A DNA stretch of 38,513 nucleotides from Beijerinckiaceae bacterium (lineage in GTDB: Bacteria; Pseudomonadota; Alphaproteobacteria; Rhizobiales; Beijerinckiaceae): positions 1 through 38,513 of the forward strand of contig CANJVX010000030.1 of assembly GCA_947478405.1 (NCBI GenBank). Direction: 5' to 3'. Position numbers and translations under genes: made by a program. Shown in pieces: positions 1 through 9,031 of this stretch (within the stretch, counting starts at the first letter, position 1; each line of letters starts with the position of its first letter). The notes below the pieces were generated by a model. It had not been told where the DNA came from, did no database searches, and worked only from the letters and a program-made list of their open reading frames with translations.

Positions 1-8
1 GGATACAA

Positions 9-1403
9 TTGGCAGAGGTTGAATCGCTTTATTCATCGGCTCCATTTGGTCTTGGCGTTATCGATCGGGATCTGAAATTTGTCCGTGTCAATAATGCACT
101 GGCTGAAATAAACGGATTTGCTGCTGCTGATCATGTTGGGCGGCATGTTTTCAATGTCACTGGTAGCTTGAGAGATCAAAGTGAGTCCCTGTTACGAAGT
201 GTTCTTGCGACGGGTGAAGCTGTCTGTGACATCGAGTATCGTGGTGAAACAACGCAGGAGCCAGGCGTAATCCGTGATTGGATCGAGCAGCTCTATCCTT
301 TGCGGGATTATTCGGGTGACATTGTTGGGATTGGCGTTATTTGCGAAGAGGTCACCGAGCGCAAGAAAATTCAATCGGAACTCGCGTCAGCAAATATCGC
401 ATTAAGACGGACGCTTGATCTTTTGTTTCTTTCATTGCGGGCAGCAGGTGTTTCGGTTTTCACGCAGGATCGTAATCTGCGGTATATTTGGGTTGGTGGT
501 GAATATTTCGGATGCGATCCGGAGGCAGCTATTGGCGCAGAGGAAGCCGATATCATTCCTCCCGAGCTTGTGCGGCCACTATTTGAAATCAAATCCAAGG
601 TTCTTGAGACAGGGCAAGCAGTTCAGATTGATTTGCCCTATGAAAAGGATGGCAGGACCGTTTGGTGCAATGTCCAGATTGAACCTTGGCGAAGCCATAA
701 TGGGGTAGTTCAATCTTTGCTTGGCGCGGTAAGCGATATTTCCGAGCGCAAGGAAACGGAATTTCATATTCGCACGCTGCTCGGTGAATTGGCACATCGG
801 TCTAAGAACCTTTTGACGGTCATTCAGGTCATGGCACGGAGGTCTGTGAGTGCCGACCTGTCTAGTGCGGATTTTGTCGATTCCTTCATCGAGCGTTTGA
901 GCAGTTTGGCGCAATCGCATGATTTGCTTGCGCGGGAAGATTGGCGCGGGATCAGCATGCAGGATTTGGTGACATCGCAGACTGGGCATCTCAATTCCGA
1001 ATTGATTGCTCGTCTTTTGATTGATGGTCCCGATCTGGTTCTTACACCGGTGGCGGCTCAGAATCTCGGGATGGCCGTCCATGAGCTGTCTACGAACGCC
1101 GTAAAATATGGCGCACTCTCGGTTGAGGGGGGGCGGGTCCATATTTCTTGGTCAGTGTTCAAGGATGCAGCGGACCGGAACCGCCTGCGCCTAACATGGA
1201 TCGAGAGTGGCGGGCCTGTGGTGAGTGAGCCGATTCGAAGGGGATTTGGTCGCTTTGTAATCGAAGCTATTGCAGCGCGCGCCCTGTCTGGAACTGTGGA
1301 TTTGCGTTTTGAGCCCGATGGCGTGAGTTGTACGATTGAAGGGGTAGCGGATCCAACGGTCATCTCTCAAAGAATGGCCCCCGCCGATGCCCCGCGGGCG
1401 TGA
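9..1403 (+). CDS. PAS-PAS HWE-family sensor histidine kinase (5' end probably outside window)
   Basis: A soluble sensor kinase that probably autophosphorylates a His and passes phosphate to a response regulator. Two PAS-like domains occupy roughly residues 2-120 and 140-250. Each ends in the usual PAC-type linker (VTERKK, ISERKE). The kinase core has the HWE-family H-box AHRSKNLLTVIQ with the phospho-acceptor near H263. The ATP-binding N-box is HELSTNAVKYG (H358, N363), and the family-defining W-x-E lies at W397/E399. No membrane segment is visible, so the input is likely cytoplasmic. The reading frame stays open to base 3, and the only start inside the window is a TTG with no ribosome site, so the true start probably lies upstream. 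The partner regulator is not identifiable here. The kinase class is clear; the signal sensed is unknown. Confidence 0.85.
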   Translation: MAEVESLYSSAPFGLGVIDRDLKFVRVNNALAEINGFAAADHVGRHVFNVTGSLRDQSESLLRSVLATGEAVCDIEYRGETTQEPGVIRDWIEQLYPLRDYSGDIVGIGVICEEVTERKKIQSELASANIALRRTLDLLFLSLRAAGVSVFTQDRNLRYIWVGGEYFGCDPEAAIGAEEADIIPPELVRPLFEIKSKVLETGQAVQIDLPYEKDGRTVWCNVQIEPWRSHNGVVQSLLGAVSDISERKETEFHIRTLLGELAHRSKNLLTVIQVMARRSVSADLSSADFVDSFIERLSSLAQSHDLLAREDWRGISMQDLVTSQTGHLNSELIARLLIDGPDLVLTPVAAQNLGMAVHELSTNAVKYGALSVEGGRVHISWSVFKDAADRNRLRLTWIESGGPVVSEPIRRGFGRFVIEAIAARALSGTVDLRFEPDGVSCTIEGVADPTVISQRMAPADAPRA

Positions 1404-1465
1404 GTTCGGGCTTGGCCTGAGCGCCTTTCAGGGGTAGACCAAGCGCGCAAACAAGCGAGACGGTC

Positions 1466-2443
1466 ATGGCTGTTGTTTTCGACCTCCTGAACGAAGATCC
1501 GCGCAAGAAGGGTGATGCGCAGCTGCGCCATCCGGAGAAGGCGCATCGTCCTGACAACCCGGTGGCACGCAAGCCCGACTGGATCCGCGTAAAGGCGCCC
1601 GGCTCGGCCAAATGGGCTGAAACCAATCGCATCGTCAAAGAGAATGGTTTGGTTACTGTTTGCGAAGAAGCGGGTTGTCCTAATATAGGTGAGTGCTGGG
1701 AAAAAAAGCACGCCACTTTCATGATCATGGGTGATACCTGCACGCGCGCCTGTGCTTTTTGCAATGTGAAGACTGGTATGCCGGCACCTCTGGATGCGAA
1801 AGAGCCCCTGCATATTGGCGAGGCGGTTGCCAAGCTCGGACTTGAGCATGTGGTGATTACCTCCGTTGACCGCGACGATCTTGCTGATGGCGGTGCGGAG
1901 CATTTTGCTCAGGTTATTGCCGCGATCCGCACAGCCTCTCCTAGGACAACGATAGAGATTTTGACCCCGGACTTTCTACGCAAGGATGGCGCTTTAGAAA
2001 TCGTGGTTGCCGCCCGACCCGATGTCTTCAACCACAATCTGGAGACGGTTCCGTCTAAATATCTGACGGTTCGCCCCGGAGCGCGCTATTTCCATTCCAT
2101 CCGACTGCTTCAGCGGGTGAAAGAACTTGACCCTACGATTTTTACCAAGTCGGGGATCATGGTCGGGCTTGGCGAGGAACGCAATGAAGTCCTGCAGCTA
2201 ATGGATGATCTGCGTTCTGCGGATGTGGATTTTATTACCATTGGTCAATATCTGCAGCCGACCCGCAAGCATCATCCTGTTATTAGCTTCGTTACACCCG
2301 AGGAATTCACCTCCTATGATAGCGTCGCGCGCGCCAAAGGATTTTTGCTGGCATCTTCATCGCCACTCACGCGCTCTTCGCATCATGCAGGTGAAGATTT
2401 CGCAAGGCTGAAGGCGGCACGTTTGACGAAATCGGGATCGTGA
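1466..2443 (+). CDS. lipA: Lipoyl synthase
   Basis: A radical-SAM enzyme that inserts two sulfurs into protein-bound octanoyl groups to make lipoyl cofactors for the 2-oxoacid dehydrogenases and the glycine cleavage system. The auxiliary [4Fe-4S] cluster Cys set is C66, C71 and C77 ([12 protein letters not shown]). The radical-SAM CxxxCxxC is C92, C96 and C99 (CTRACAFC). The C-terminal RSSHH carries the Ser ligand typical of LipA. At 325 residues it has the full family length. It starts at an ATG 62 bases after the kinase gene and is followed 61 bases later by the COQ10-like gene, a pairing common in alphaproteobacteria. It is a housekeeping gene and marks the edge of the conserved chromosome. 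Confidence 0.97.
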   Translation: MAVVFDLLNEDPRKKGDAQLRHPEKAHRPDNPVARKPDWIRVKAPGSAKWAETNRIVKENGLVTVCEEAGCPNIGECWEKKHATFMIMGDTCTRACAFCNVKTGMPAPLDAKEPLHIGEAVAKLGLEHVVITSVDRDDLADGGAEHFAQVIAAIRTASPRTTIEILTPDFLRKDGALEIVVAARPDVFNHNLETVPSKYLTVRPGARYFHSIRLLQRVKELDPTIFTKSGIMVGLGEERNEVLQLMDDLRSADVDFITIGQYLQPTRKHHPVISFVTPEEFTSYDSVARAKGFLLASSSPLTRSSHHAGEDFARLKAARLTKSGS

Positions 2444-2504
2444 GTAACGGTGCTTTCCTCTTGTCGGTGCGTGTTAGACAGCGCTTCTGAAACTCGGACT
2501 GGGC

Positions 2505-2972
2505 ATGCCTACTTTCAACACCACACGGATTGTCCGCCATAGTGCTGAGCACATGTTCGCTCTCGTGGCAGATGTCGAAGCCTATCCGCGGTTTCTGCCC
2601 TTGTGCAAAGGGTTGCGGGTTCGTCGGCGTGTAGTTGAAGGCGAGGGCGTTGAAACAATCGTTGCCGAGATGCAGGTTGGCTACAAGGCGATCAGCGAGA
2701 GCTTTACCAGTCGCGTCGCTTTAGACCATCCGCGCTTACGAATTCTGGTCGAATATATCAACGGCCCGTTCAGCCACCTCGAAAATAAATGGACTTTTTC
2801 TGTTCGCGGAGATGGCGAATGCGAAATCGGCTTTTCGATCAATTACGAATTCCGCAGTCGTACTCTCGGTCTTTTAATGGGCGCCATGTTCGATAGCGCA
2901 TTTCGCCGATTCGCCGAAGCATTCGAGGCGCGCGCTGACGAAATTTATGGCTCTCAGTCAAAGCGCGCCTAG
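2505..2972 (+). CDS. COQ10/RatA-like START-domain ubiquinone-binding protein
   Basis: A small cytoplasmic lipid-binding protein of the polyketide cyclase/START superfamily. Members of the COQ10 branch bind ubiquinone and support respiratory electron transfer. The 155-residue protein is one START domain. It opens with the typical region VRHSAEHMFALVADVEAYPRF, followed by LPLCKGLRVRRR, and has the C-terminal helix (MFDSAFRRFAEAFEARA) that closes the cavity. The position directly after lipA on the same strand supports the COQ10 assignment over a toxin-like RatA role. The ATG at 2505 has only a weak ribosome site (GACTGGGC). It has no partner gene in the window other than lipA. Confidence 0.88.
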   Translation: MPTFNTTRIVRHSAEHMFALVADVEAYPRFLPLCKGLRVRRRVVEGEGVETIVAEMQVGYKAISESFTSRVALDHPRLRILVEYINGPFSHLENKWTFSVRGDGECEIGFSINYEFRSRTLGLLMGAMFDSAFRRFAEAFEARADEIYGSQSKRA

Positions 2973-2997
2973 ATAACTTCCTATTTTATCTAAAGAG

Positions 2998-4038
2998 TTA
3001 CTTGTTCGACCGAAAGATTTCTTTAAACACGCGGCTCCATTTTTTCTCATCATCTGAGTCAAGCAGAACTGTTGAGACTTTCGCTTTTTCAATACCAGCG
3101 AGAACATTCTTCGGATTGGTTTCGACGTCAGGACGTGTGGGAAGGCGTCCGAATTTTGTAAGGAATGCCTGGGCATCAGCGCTCACCATAAAATTCTGCG
3201 CAAGTTTGGCGGCATTAGGATGCGGGGATTTGGCTGATATACCCGATTGGCCGTAGAAAAGTGTTACTGGTTCCATCACCCAGAAATCTGTCGGCTGGCC
3301 TCCAAGCTTCACGTTGAGGGTCAGATTCAAATAATTATTGAGAGCGAACGCGTATTCGCCACTGCCAACAGCGCGTGCAATTGCAAGATGTCCATCAAGC
3401 ACCACTGGCTTCATTTTGGCGACGAGTTCTTCGAGAATTTCGCGTGCTCTTTTCTCACCATAATGTTCAAAGACAGCCGCTATCCAGGGGGTGTCGGTAT
3501 CATCAATAGCGATGCGTCCTGCGAATTGCGGAAATTTTACGAAATCTTCGAGTCGCGCCGGAATTTGGTCGGCCTTCACGAGATTGGTGTTGTAGGCAGG
3601 TGCGTTATAATTGGCATACATGCCGAACCATTTGTTTTTGGCCCCACGCGCACTGGTCATTAGTTTCTGCGCATCAATGGGTTCGAAGTCGAGCAGAAAT
3701 TCGTGCGGAAATTTTTGTACATTAGCCGTCTGCGCAATGTCCCATGTACGTTGTCCGGCTCGCGCTTCAATGATCACACGGGAAAGAATTTGCGCGTCCG
3801 AGGCGCGTACATAGAGAACTTTGATGCCGGTTGCATCTTCAAATATTTTCCACAGTGGAAGGCCTTCTTGCTCATTGGTTGTGGAATAAACAACAACCTG
3901 GCCTTCAGCTTTCGCGGCGGTGAGAAGTGTTTCATCAAGCCATACCGGCTTCTTTTCTTGCGCGCCCAGTGGCGCAGTGAGGAGAGCAAGGGTCAGGGCG
4001 AAAGTTCCTGCGAGGGCGCGACTGCCGATCTTGAACAT
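2998..4038 (-). CDS. ABC transporter substrate-binding protein, family 1 (Fe3+/putrescine-like)
   Basis: A periplasmic solute-binding protein of the family 1 (FbpA/AfuA-like) fold, 346 residues from the chosen start. The Sec signal peptide (MFKIGSRALAGTFALTLAL...LGA) is cleaved before QEKK. The mature part shows the family pattern VVVYSTTNEQEGLPLWKIFEDATGIKV and a late SAKSPHPNAAKLAQNFMVS. The start at 4038 is preferred to a longer frame because a good ribosome site (GGGAGG) sits just before it and the signal peptide begins there. No cognate permease or ATPase is adjacent. The nearest partner is the MFS gene 80 bases upstream on the same strand, with which it may be co-transcribed. The ligand is unknown. 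A similar orphan protein lies at 35717. Confidence 0.85.
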   Translation of the reverse strand: MFKIGSRALAGTFALTLALLTAPLGAQEKKPVWLDETLLTAAKAEGQVVVYSTTNEQEGLPLWKIFEDATGIKVLYVRASDAQILSRVIIEARAGQRTWDIAQTANVQKFPHEFLLDFEPIDAQKLMTSARGAKNKWFGMYANYNAPAYNTNLVKADQIPARLEDFVKFPQFAGRIAIDDTDTPWIAAVFEHYGEKRAREILEELVAKMKPVVLDGHLAIARAVGSGEYAFALNNYLNLTLNVKLGGQPTDFWVMEPVTLFYGQSGISAKSPHPNAAKLAQNFMVSADAQAFLTKFGRLPTRPDVETNPKNVLAGIEKAKVSTVLLDSDDEKKWSRVFKEIFRSNK

Positions 4039-4118
4039 GATACCTCCCAGAGAGCGCCCGTTTTCGGGCCGCATGTGACTGTTGAGAGTCCTAGCCTTGG
4101 GACGTTGCCTTGTCCATA

Positions 4119-5309
4119 TCAGCCTGCCCGTTCGGTGCGTGGTCGCAACAGAAAGACGGCCCATAGTCCCAATCCGACTGCTGGCACAAGAAGGATTGGA
4201 ACGGATTCCCAACCGAATTGCGTGACAACGAAGCCGGCCGCTACCGGGCCGAAGAATTGTCCCACATTGCTCGTCTGTTGAATGAGGCCGATGGTAGGCG
4301 TCACAAGTTCAGCCCGCACGAGACGGGGGACAGCCGCAAAAATGGAGCCTGGCAGGAGACCAGCAATCCATAGATTGACTGCGGCCATAAGAGCTATGGC
4401 GCCTGCACTTATGCCAAGCGAATAGATGAAAGGTGACAAGAGCGCATAGGATGCGATGGAAGCGCCCATGCTTATCCAGAGCGGAAAGCCTGCCCGCGCC
4501 AAAAGTCCTGCGCAGACATTTCCGCCTGCATTGGCCGCTATGACACCGGCGGTGAACAAGGTCGCCTGTTCAAGCGGCAGGCGGAGTGTTGTGACAAGGA
4601 TCACAGGGAGAAATCCGGCAAGAATGAAATATTGAAAAGTGTAAAGGCCAAATATTACTGACAGGAGTACACTCTCACGCGTGGCGAGAACGAGGCCTGC
4701 GATCTTTAGAAAACCTGGGCTCTGCCCATCTGTGCCACCGCGTGTAGGCGGAAGCACAATAAAAGCGACTGACGCATAGACAAGTGCGAGAACAGCCTGC
4801 GACAGCCACAGATGACGCCAGCCGATCAATGGCAACGCTGGCCCCACCAGCAACATGAGCGCGGTCCCAGTCGGCATGAAAGTACCCCAGAGGCCGAAGA
4901 AAAAATTGCGATCCTTTCCTGTGGAAACGTGACCGATGAGATCTGGAATGGCGATGACGGCTGCGAGAAACCCAACACCCTCGATAATCCGTGAGATCAT
5001 CATCAGATCTGGCTCGTTTGCGCTCGCCCCCAAAAGGCTGCCGCAAGCCATGATGACCATGCCAAGGATAAGCGCGCGGCGGCTGCCTATGCGCTTCACG
5101 ATCAATCCTGTCCCCATACCGAACAAAGCGCCCAGCGTCCCAAATGTGGCAATCAGAAAGGAAACGATGGTGATGGTCAGGTTCATTTCTGCTTGCAACA
5201 GCGGCATGGCAACGAAGGCTTTTCCGAGTTGGGCTGATGAAATGATGCCTCCGAGCAGAAGATAAAGTGCTCTAGCAATGCTGGTTTGTGATGCTTGGCC
5301 GACGCTCAT
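4119..5309 (-). CDS. Major facilitator superfamily (MFS) transporter
   Basis: An inner-membrane secondary transporter of 396 residues with about 12 hydrophobic segments. The loop between segments 2 and 3 has the MFS signature style GTGLIVKRIGSRRALILG, which fits the G-x-x-x-D-R-x-G-R-R/K pattern in degenerate form. The C-terminal half ends in cytoplasmic LRPRTERAG. The start at 5309 has a ribosome site (GGAGAG) a few bases upstream. It is read together with the binding protein at 2998-4038, a mixed pairing because MFS carriers do not normally need binding proteins. The substrate could be an organic acid or cyanate-like anion, but the sequence does not decide this. Confidence 0.87.
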   Translation of the reverse strand: MSVGQASQTSIARALYLLLGGIISSAQLGKAFVAMPLLQAEMNLTITIVSFLIATFGTLGALFGMGTGLIVKRIGSRRALILGMVIMACGSLLGASANEPDLMMISRIIEGVGFLAAVIAIPDLIGHVSTGKDRNFFFGLWGTFMPTGTALMLLVGPALPLIGWRHLWLSQAVLALVYASVAFIVLPPTRGGTDGQSPGFLKIAGLVLATRESVLLSVIFGLYTFQYFILAGFLPVILVTTLRLPLEQATLFTAGVIAANAGGNVCAGLLARAGFPLWISMGASIASYALLSPFIYSLGISAGAIALMAAVNLWIAGLLPGSIFAAVPRLVRAELVTPTIGLIQQTSNVGQFFGPVAAGFVVTQFGWESVPILLVPAVGLGLWAVFLLRPRTERAG

Positions 5310-5666
5310 TCCAAATTCTCTCCAAGGACGCTTTTCTCTGCGTGGCTGCTTCTAGCTAGAACTTTCCTAGGGTGCGTTTGGGGATTTTGCCAATTCTCCT
5401 CTGAAACAAGCTATGGAACAAGGCGGGGCTCATCCGTCTTGCTGTTTATCGACGACATATCGTGAAACCAAACCTGACGAGTGCAACCTTCAGGAGTAGT
5501 TTATCATTGCAGCCGCTCCGATATTCATTTTTTTGACAAGGTAATCGATGCGTCTAACATTAAGGAATTATCTTTTAATATTAGAACGCAAGAAATGAAA
5601 TTAAATGTCGGCACTGAATATTGATGATCGGTTTATTCTTTTCTTTCATTTTTAAAGGCTTTCGCA
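5310..5666. other. AT-rich divergent intergenic region with a candidate promoter
   Basis: This 357-base gap separates the divergent MFS and glycosylase genes and is visibly richer in A+T than the flanks. On the plus strand a TTGACA at 5533-5538 is followed after 16-17 bases by TAACAT/AACATT, a plausible sigma70-type promoter about 100 bases before the glycosylase start. No RNA gene or convincing small reading frame was found. The AT-rich composition continues into the glycosylase gene, which suggests the two arrived together. Confidence 0.4.
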
Positions 5667-6314
5667 ATGATACAGTTCTCACATTTCACAGCACTTAAAA
5701 ATGAAATAGACGCGTGCGTCATTTGTGCTGCAGATCTCCCTTTCGCCCCGCGCCCTGTCTTTCAGATACACCCAAGTGCAAAAATATTAATTGTGGGGCA
5801 AGCACCTGGAATTCGTGTTCATGAAACGGGTATTCCTTTTCATGATGCGAGTGGCGAGCGGCTTCGAACATGGATGGGTATCGAACATGGTGTATTTTAT
5901 GACGCTCAAAAGGTAGCAATACTGCCTATGGGTTTTTGTTATCCTGGAACAGGAAAGTCCGGCGATTTACCACCACGGCCCGAATGCGCGTTGCATTGGC
6001 GAAAGAAAGTTCTCGCAGAGCTCGTGAATGTGAAATTGACGATTATCATCGGTCAGTACGCACAAGAATGGCATTTAGGGCAATTCCAGAAGAAAAACCT
6101 CACCGAAACTGTTCGAGCGTGGAAAGAATACTGGCCTGACATCGTAGTGCTGCCACATCCCAGTCCACGCAACAATATTTGGCTCAAGAAAAATCCGTGG
6201 TTTGAGCTCAATGTCATTCCGCATTTACGGAAAAGGATCAATAGCGTCTTGTCGTTTTTTCTCCTGTTTAATTGCTGTACAGTTGAGGTGATCCTCAATA
6301 ATATTTTTCTGTGA
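5667..6314 (+). CDS. Uracil-DNA glycosylase superfamily protein with predicted [4Fe-4S] cluster
   Basis: Probably a base-excision repair glycosylase of the UDG superfamily. Motif A is GQAPG (residues 44-48), followed by HETGIPFHDASGERLRTWMG, and motif B is HPSPRN (164-169). Four cysteines, C17, C20, C91 and C107, are spaced CxxC-X70-C-X15-C. This matches the Fe-S cluster pattern of family 4 and 5 glycosylases. Motif A differs from the classical GEAPG-type and family 5 forms, so activity on uracil is not assured. After residue 195 there is a hydrophobic tail unlike the family, which runs 20 bases into the convergent Bug gene at 6295. Base composition is more AT-rich than the neighbours, hinting at transfer. 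It is not linked to other repair genes here. Confidence 0.8.
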   Translation: MIQFSHFTALKNEIDACVICAADLPFAPRPVFQIHPSAKILIVGQAPGIRVHETGIPFHDASGERLRTWMGIEHGVFYDAQKVAILPMGFCYPGTGKSGDLPPRPECALHWRKKVLAELVNVKLTIIIGQYAQEWHLGQFQKKNLTETVRAWKEYWPDIVVLPHPSPRNNIWLKKNPWFELNVIPHLRKRINSVLSFFLLFNCCTVEVILNNIFL

Positions 6315-7323
6315 TGACATGTTTCAACTCGCGGAGACGGGCCTCTCCAATGGAACCATCGAGTGCTTTTTTGACGAGCTTAGTCATGTCCTCAGGGTCG
6401 CCATAGAGCGCCGGCTGGTTTCGCTGTTCGAATTCGGCCAATGCCTCTTTGTCATTGAGTATTTTTTTGGCGATTGAACGTAGATAAGCCAAGCGTTCGG
6501 GAGCAATGCCGGGCGGAACGACGAGCAAACGGCCGATTTTGCGAAGATCTTCGCGGAAATCGAGCCACCAGGTAGCTTCGGTGTCGAGCGTTAGCTCTTC
6601 AAAAATTGTTGGGACTTTGGGCATGAGAGGGGCGCGTTCACGCGAGATCACGGCGAGTGCGCGTAATTGATTGTTGTCGGAGTAGCGCATCGCTGAATCG
6701 TCAACCAGGATTGTACCGTCGACTTCGCCACGAATGGCGGCCATCGAAAATTCTTTCGAGGATGGGTAACCAATCATGATTTTGCAGGGCAGTTTCAGCG
6801 CATGACAGACCACCGCTGATGTATCGGATGCTCCATCTGTCTTTCCGTTTGCGCCGATGAAAATTGTTTTGGGCGGTTTAGCGAAATCAGCCATTGTCTT
6901 GAATGGCCCATCGGGATTGACGATGAGCACACGGGGAGCAGTGTTGACGCGCGCGACAATTGGAAATTTTGTGAGATCAAAACGTAGGGCCGGATCGTCT
7001 GTCAGTTTAGCAAAGACCGCGCCTTCACCAGGTGCCAGCATGAGGGTCAGTCCATCAGAGGCCGCACCCCAAACATAGTTCATCGCGGTCATCATACCTG
7101 CGCCCGGGCGCGATTCCACAATCACATTTGTCCCAAGTTCCTTGGCTAGCCAGGGTGCGAGCATGCGTGAATAGAGGTCATAGCCGGAGCCTGCTGCCCC
7201 ACCATTGACGAGGCGGACGGTTTTCCCTTTGAAAAACTCAGCCTCATCCGCGCGAACCGGCGTGCAGGCCAAGCCCATCGCGCAGGCCAGTGTCATGGCC
7301 AACAGACGCTGTATATTTTGCAT
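6295..7323 (-). CDS. Bug/TctC-family tricarboxylate-type periplasmic binding protein
   Basis: A periplasmic receptor of the Bug/TctC family, which in known systems bind carboxylates and related small molecules and in some cases feed TctAB-type carriers. The 342-residue product has a signal peptide (MQNIQRLLAMTLACAMG...VRA). The mature N-terminus FFKGKTVRLVNGGAAGSGYDLYSRM, followed by VESRPGAGMMTAMNYV, is diagnostic of the family. The start at 7323 is set by a strong GAGGGAGG ribosome site just upstream. No TctA or TctB gene is present. The gene lies 85 bases downstream of a related paralogue (7409-8443), and the two probably form one transcript. The last 20 bases overlap the end of the plus-strand glycosylase gene. 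The ligand is unknown. Confidence 0.87.
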   Translation of the reverse strand: MQNIQRLLAMTLACAMGLACTPVRADEAEFFKGKTVRLVNGGAAGSGYDLYSRMLAPWLAKELGTNVIVESRPGAGMMTAMNYVWGAASDGLTLMLAPGEGAVFAKLTDDPALRFDLTKFPIVARVNTAPRVLIVNPDGPFKTMADFAKPPKTIFIGANGKTDGASDTSAVVCHALKLPCKIMIGYPSSKEFSMAAIRGEVDGTILVDDSAMRYSDNNQLRALAVISRERAPLMPKVPTIFEELTLDTEATWWLDFREDLRKIGRLLVVPPGIAPERLAYLRSIAKKILNDKEALAEFEQRNQPALYGDPEDMTKLVKKALDGSIGEARLRELKHVITEKYY

Positions 7324-7408
7324 CAATGCCTCCCTCTTGGGCTCTTTGTCCCTTGGCAAGAGGCTAGACCGAGGTGGCGGGCGCGGCAAGAGCTGGCGAG
7401 GTGCTCGC

Positions 7409-8443
7409 TCAGTTCTGTTTGAAGATGACGTCGCGGACGACCTTCTTCTGTTCGGCATTTATGCCACTCAGTACTTTTTTGGTCATCGCGAGGGCTTTTT
7501 CAGGCGGTTGATAGGCGACAAAGCGCTGCGTCTTTTCGCCTTCGGCCAGCAGTTCGGGATTGGTCAGAGCCCGTTTAACGGCTGCACGCAGAAAGTTCAG
7601 GCGGTCAGGTGCCGTACCGGGTGTGGTGATCAGAATCCGCCCAAGATCATTCAAGTCCGCTCTGAAATCGAACCACCATTCCTGGTCGGGCGTCAGCTTG
7701 ATTTGTTCAAAAACAGTTGGGATCTGGGGCAAGAGTTCCGAGCGCGTGCGCCCCATGGCGGCAATGGCTCGGGCTTGCCCGTTTTTGACGAAATTCGCGG
7801 CGGAAGAATCGGACAGGTAGAGACCGTCCATTTCGCCCCGCTCCATGGCCAGAGCAATGTCGCCACTGCTTTTGTAGCCGAGCACGATCTGGCAATCGAG
7901 TTTCAGCACATGGCAGGTGAGAGCTGCGCCATCGGCGGGGCCATCGCTCGGGCCGGTGCCACCCCAGCGGATTTTGGTGTCGGGTTTCATGGCATCAGCC
8001 ACGGTTTTGACATCGGTTTTTGGTCCTATCAGCCAGATCCACGGATAGGCGCTGATAATGCCCAGATGATCAGCCTTGGCGAGATCATAGCGTATATTAT
8101 CTTGTTCCAGGAGTTGGCCAAGGGCGGCTGGTGTACCATTGACGATCAGGACGCGAAGGCCATCTGGCTGGGCGGCGTAGACTTGGTTCAGTGCAAGCAG
8201 GCCACCTGCACCGGGCAGGTTTTCGACAATCACATTTGTCTCAAGCTCTTTTGATAAATAGGGCGCAATCATGCGGGCGTAAGCGTCAAAGCCACCCCCT
8301 ACGCCGAGGCCAACGATGAAACGAACCGTTTTCCCCTTGTAATAGGCGGCTCCCGAATCCTCAGCGATGGCAGTTGTCGCGGCGCAGACTGCAAGAGTGA
8401 TCCCCAGCATCAGCAAGCGCGCCATTTTATCAATCAATGTCAT
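7409..8443 (-). CDS. Bug/TctC-family periplasmic binding protein (paralogue)
   Basis: A second Bug/TctC receptor, 344 residues, with a signal peptide ending AIA before EDSG. Mature landmarks are YYKGKTVRFIVGLGVGGGFDAYARM, then VENLPGAGGLLALNQV, and the late PGTAPDRLNFLR. It is clearly related to the product of 6295-7323 over its whole length, including shared GEVDG/GEMDG and WWLDFRED/WWFDFRAD blocks, so the pair probably arose by duplication. The start at 8443 is supported by GGGAGG seven bases upstream. It is the first gene of a probable two-gene unit. Tandem Bug genes without membrane components suggest both share carriers encoded elsewhere, or act as sensors. Confidence 0.87.
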   Translation of the reverse strand: MTLIDKMARLLMLGITLAVCAATTAIAEDSGAAYYKGKTVRFIVGLGVGGGFDAYARMIAPYLSKELETNVIVENLPGAGGLLALNQVYAAQPDGLRVLIVNGTPAALGQLLEQDNIRYDLAKADHLGIISAYPWIWLIGPKTDVKTVADAMKPDTKIRWGGTGPSDGPADGAALTCHVLKLDCQIVLGYKSSGDIALAMERGEMDGLYLSDSSAANFVKNGQARAIAAMGRTRSELLPQIPTVFEQIKLTPDQEWWFDFRADLNDLGRILITTPGTAPDRLNFLRAAVKRALTNPELLAEGEKTQRFVAYQPPEKALAMTKKVLSGINAEQKKVVRDVIFKQN

Positions 8444-8588
8444 TGTTTAGCCTCCCATCAGTGGGGCATCTCTAGGCGGCCCGCAGCTGGAATCCGTTGA
8501 ATTCATAGACAAGTTAGGTCTTTGACTGCTGGCCTGCAACGGGAGAAGAGCCACGTAAGGAGCATAGGAAGAGATTGTTAAGTCACGC

Positions 8589-8792
8589 TTGCTAACCTTC
8601 GACTCGTCCGGGTTGGAGTATGCGTCCGTGTTGATTTGGTGGGTTCAGGGAACGGGTGTTCGTCACCCTTGCAATGATCTCGAAGGCGCCCTTTGGATGG
8701 TTTCGGCCGTTCGCGCTTGGGATCCGGAAGCTAACGTCTGCTGCGCTTATGCGGCGCTTGCCGAGAATGATGACGATTTTTTAGACGAATAA
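8589..8792 (+). CDS. Small hypothetical protein, acidic tail
   Basis: A possible small protein of up to 67 residues with no recognised family. It contains WWVQGTGVRHPCNDLEGA, two adjacent Cys (VCCAY) and an acidic end (ENDDDFLDE). The 5' limit is a TTG with no ribosome site. An in-frame GTG at 8628 preceded by GGAG would give a 54-residue product and is the more believable start. It sits alone between the Bug genes and the cold-shock gene. The composition looks protein-like rather than random, but there is no independent support. Confidence 0.35.
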   Translation: MLTFDSSGLEYASVLIWWVQGTGVRHPCNDLEGALWMVSAVRAWDPEANVCCAYAALAENDDDFLDE

Positions 8793-9031
8793 TGTACCTC
8801 ACTATTGGGGGTAATGGTCATTTTGCTGGGTTATGAGCGCCTTTTTTGCGTCAAAATTTATTTTTAAAGGCTTGCGCCATGGTAGGGTGCTCCATACATT
8901 CGTGCTATCGGCTCTGGCCGATAGGGTCCGCGCTCTGCAAAAGGCGAATGCTTTATCCCAGATGCTATCGATATCGCGCGGTGTGCCTTTGGTGTGCCGA
9001 TGAGTATGTTTTTCTATAAAGGAATATTCCC
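8793..9031 (+). promoter_or_regulatory. Leader/upstream region of the cold-shock gene
   Basis: A 239-base gap in front of the cold-shock gene, of the size expected for the long structured leader that many csp mRNAs carry. The ribosome site AAAGGAAT lies in a perfect palindrome GGAATATTCC (9021-9030) that ends one base before the ATG. Folding of the leader could therefore hide or expose the start. No other gene was seen in it. The regulatory role is inferred from the family and not shown. Confidence 0.4.

Noticed and set aside
1360-1903. Long minus-strand open frames across the kinase end and the start of lipA
   Set aside because: They lie antisense to well-supported genes, have no family resemblance and no ribosome site; they are shadows of biased codon use.
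7205-8254. A 349-codon plus-strand open frame
   Set aside because: It is fully antisense to the two Bug genes, whose signal peptides and motifs are clear. The translated product has no recognisable domain.
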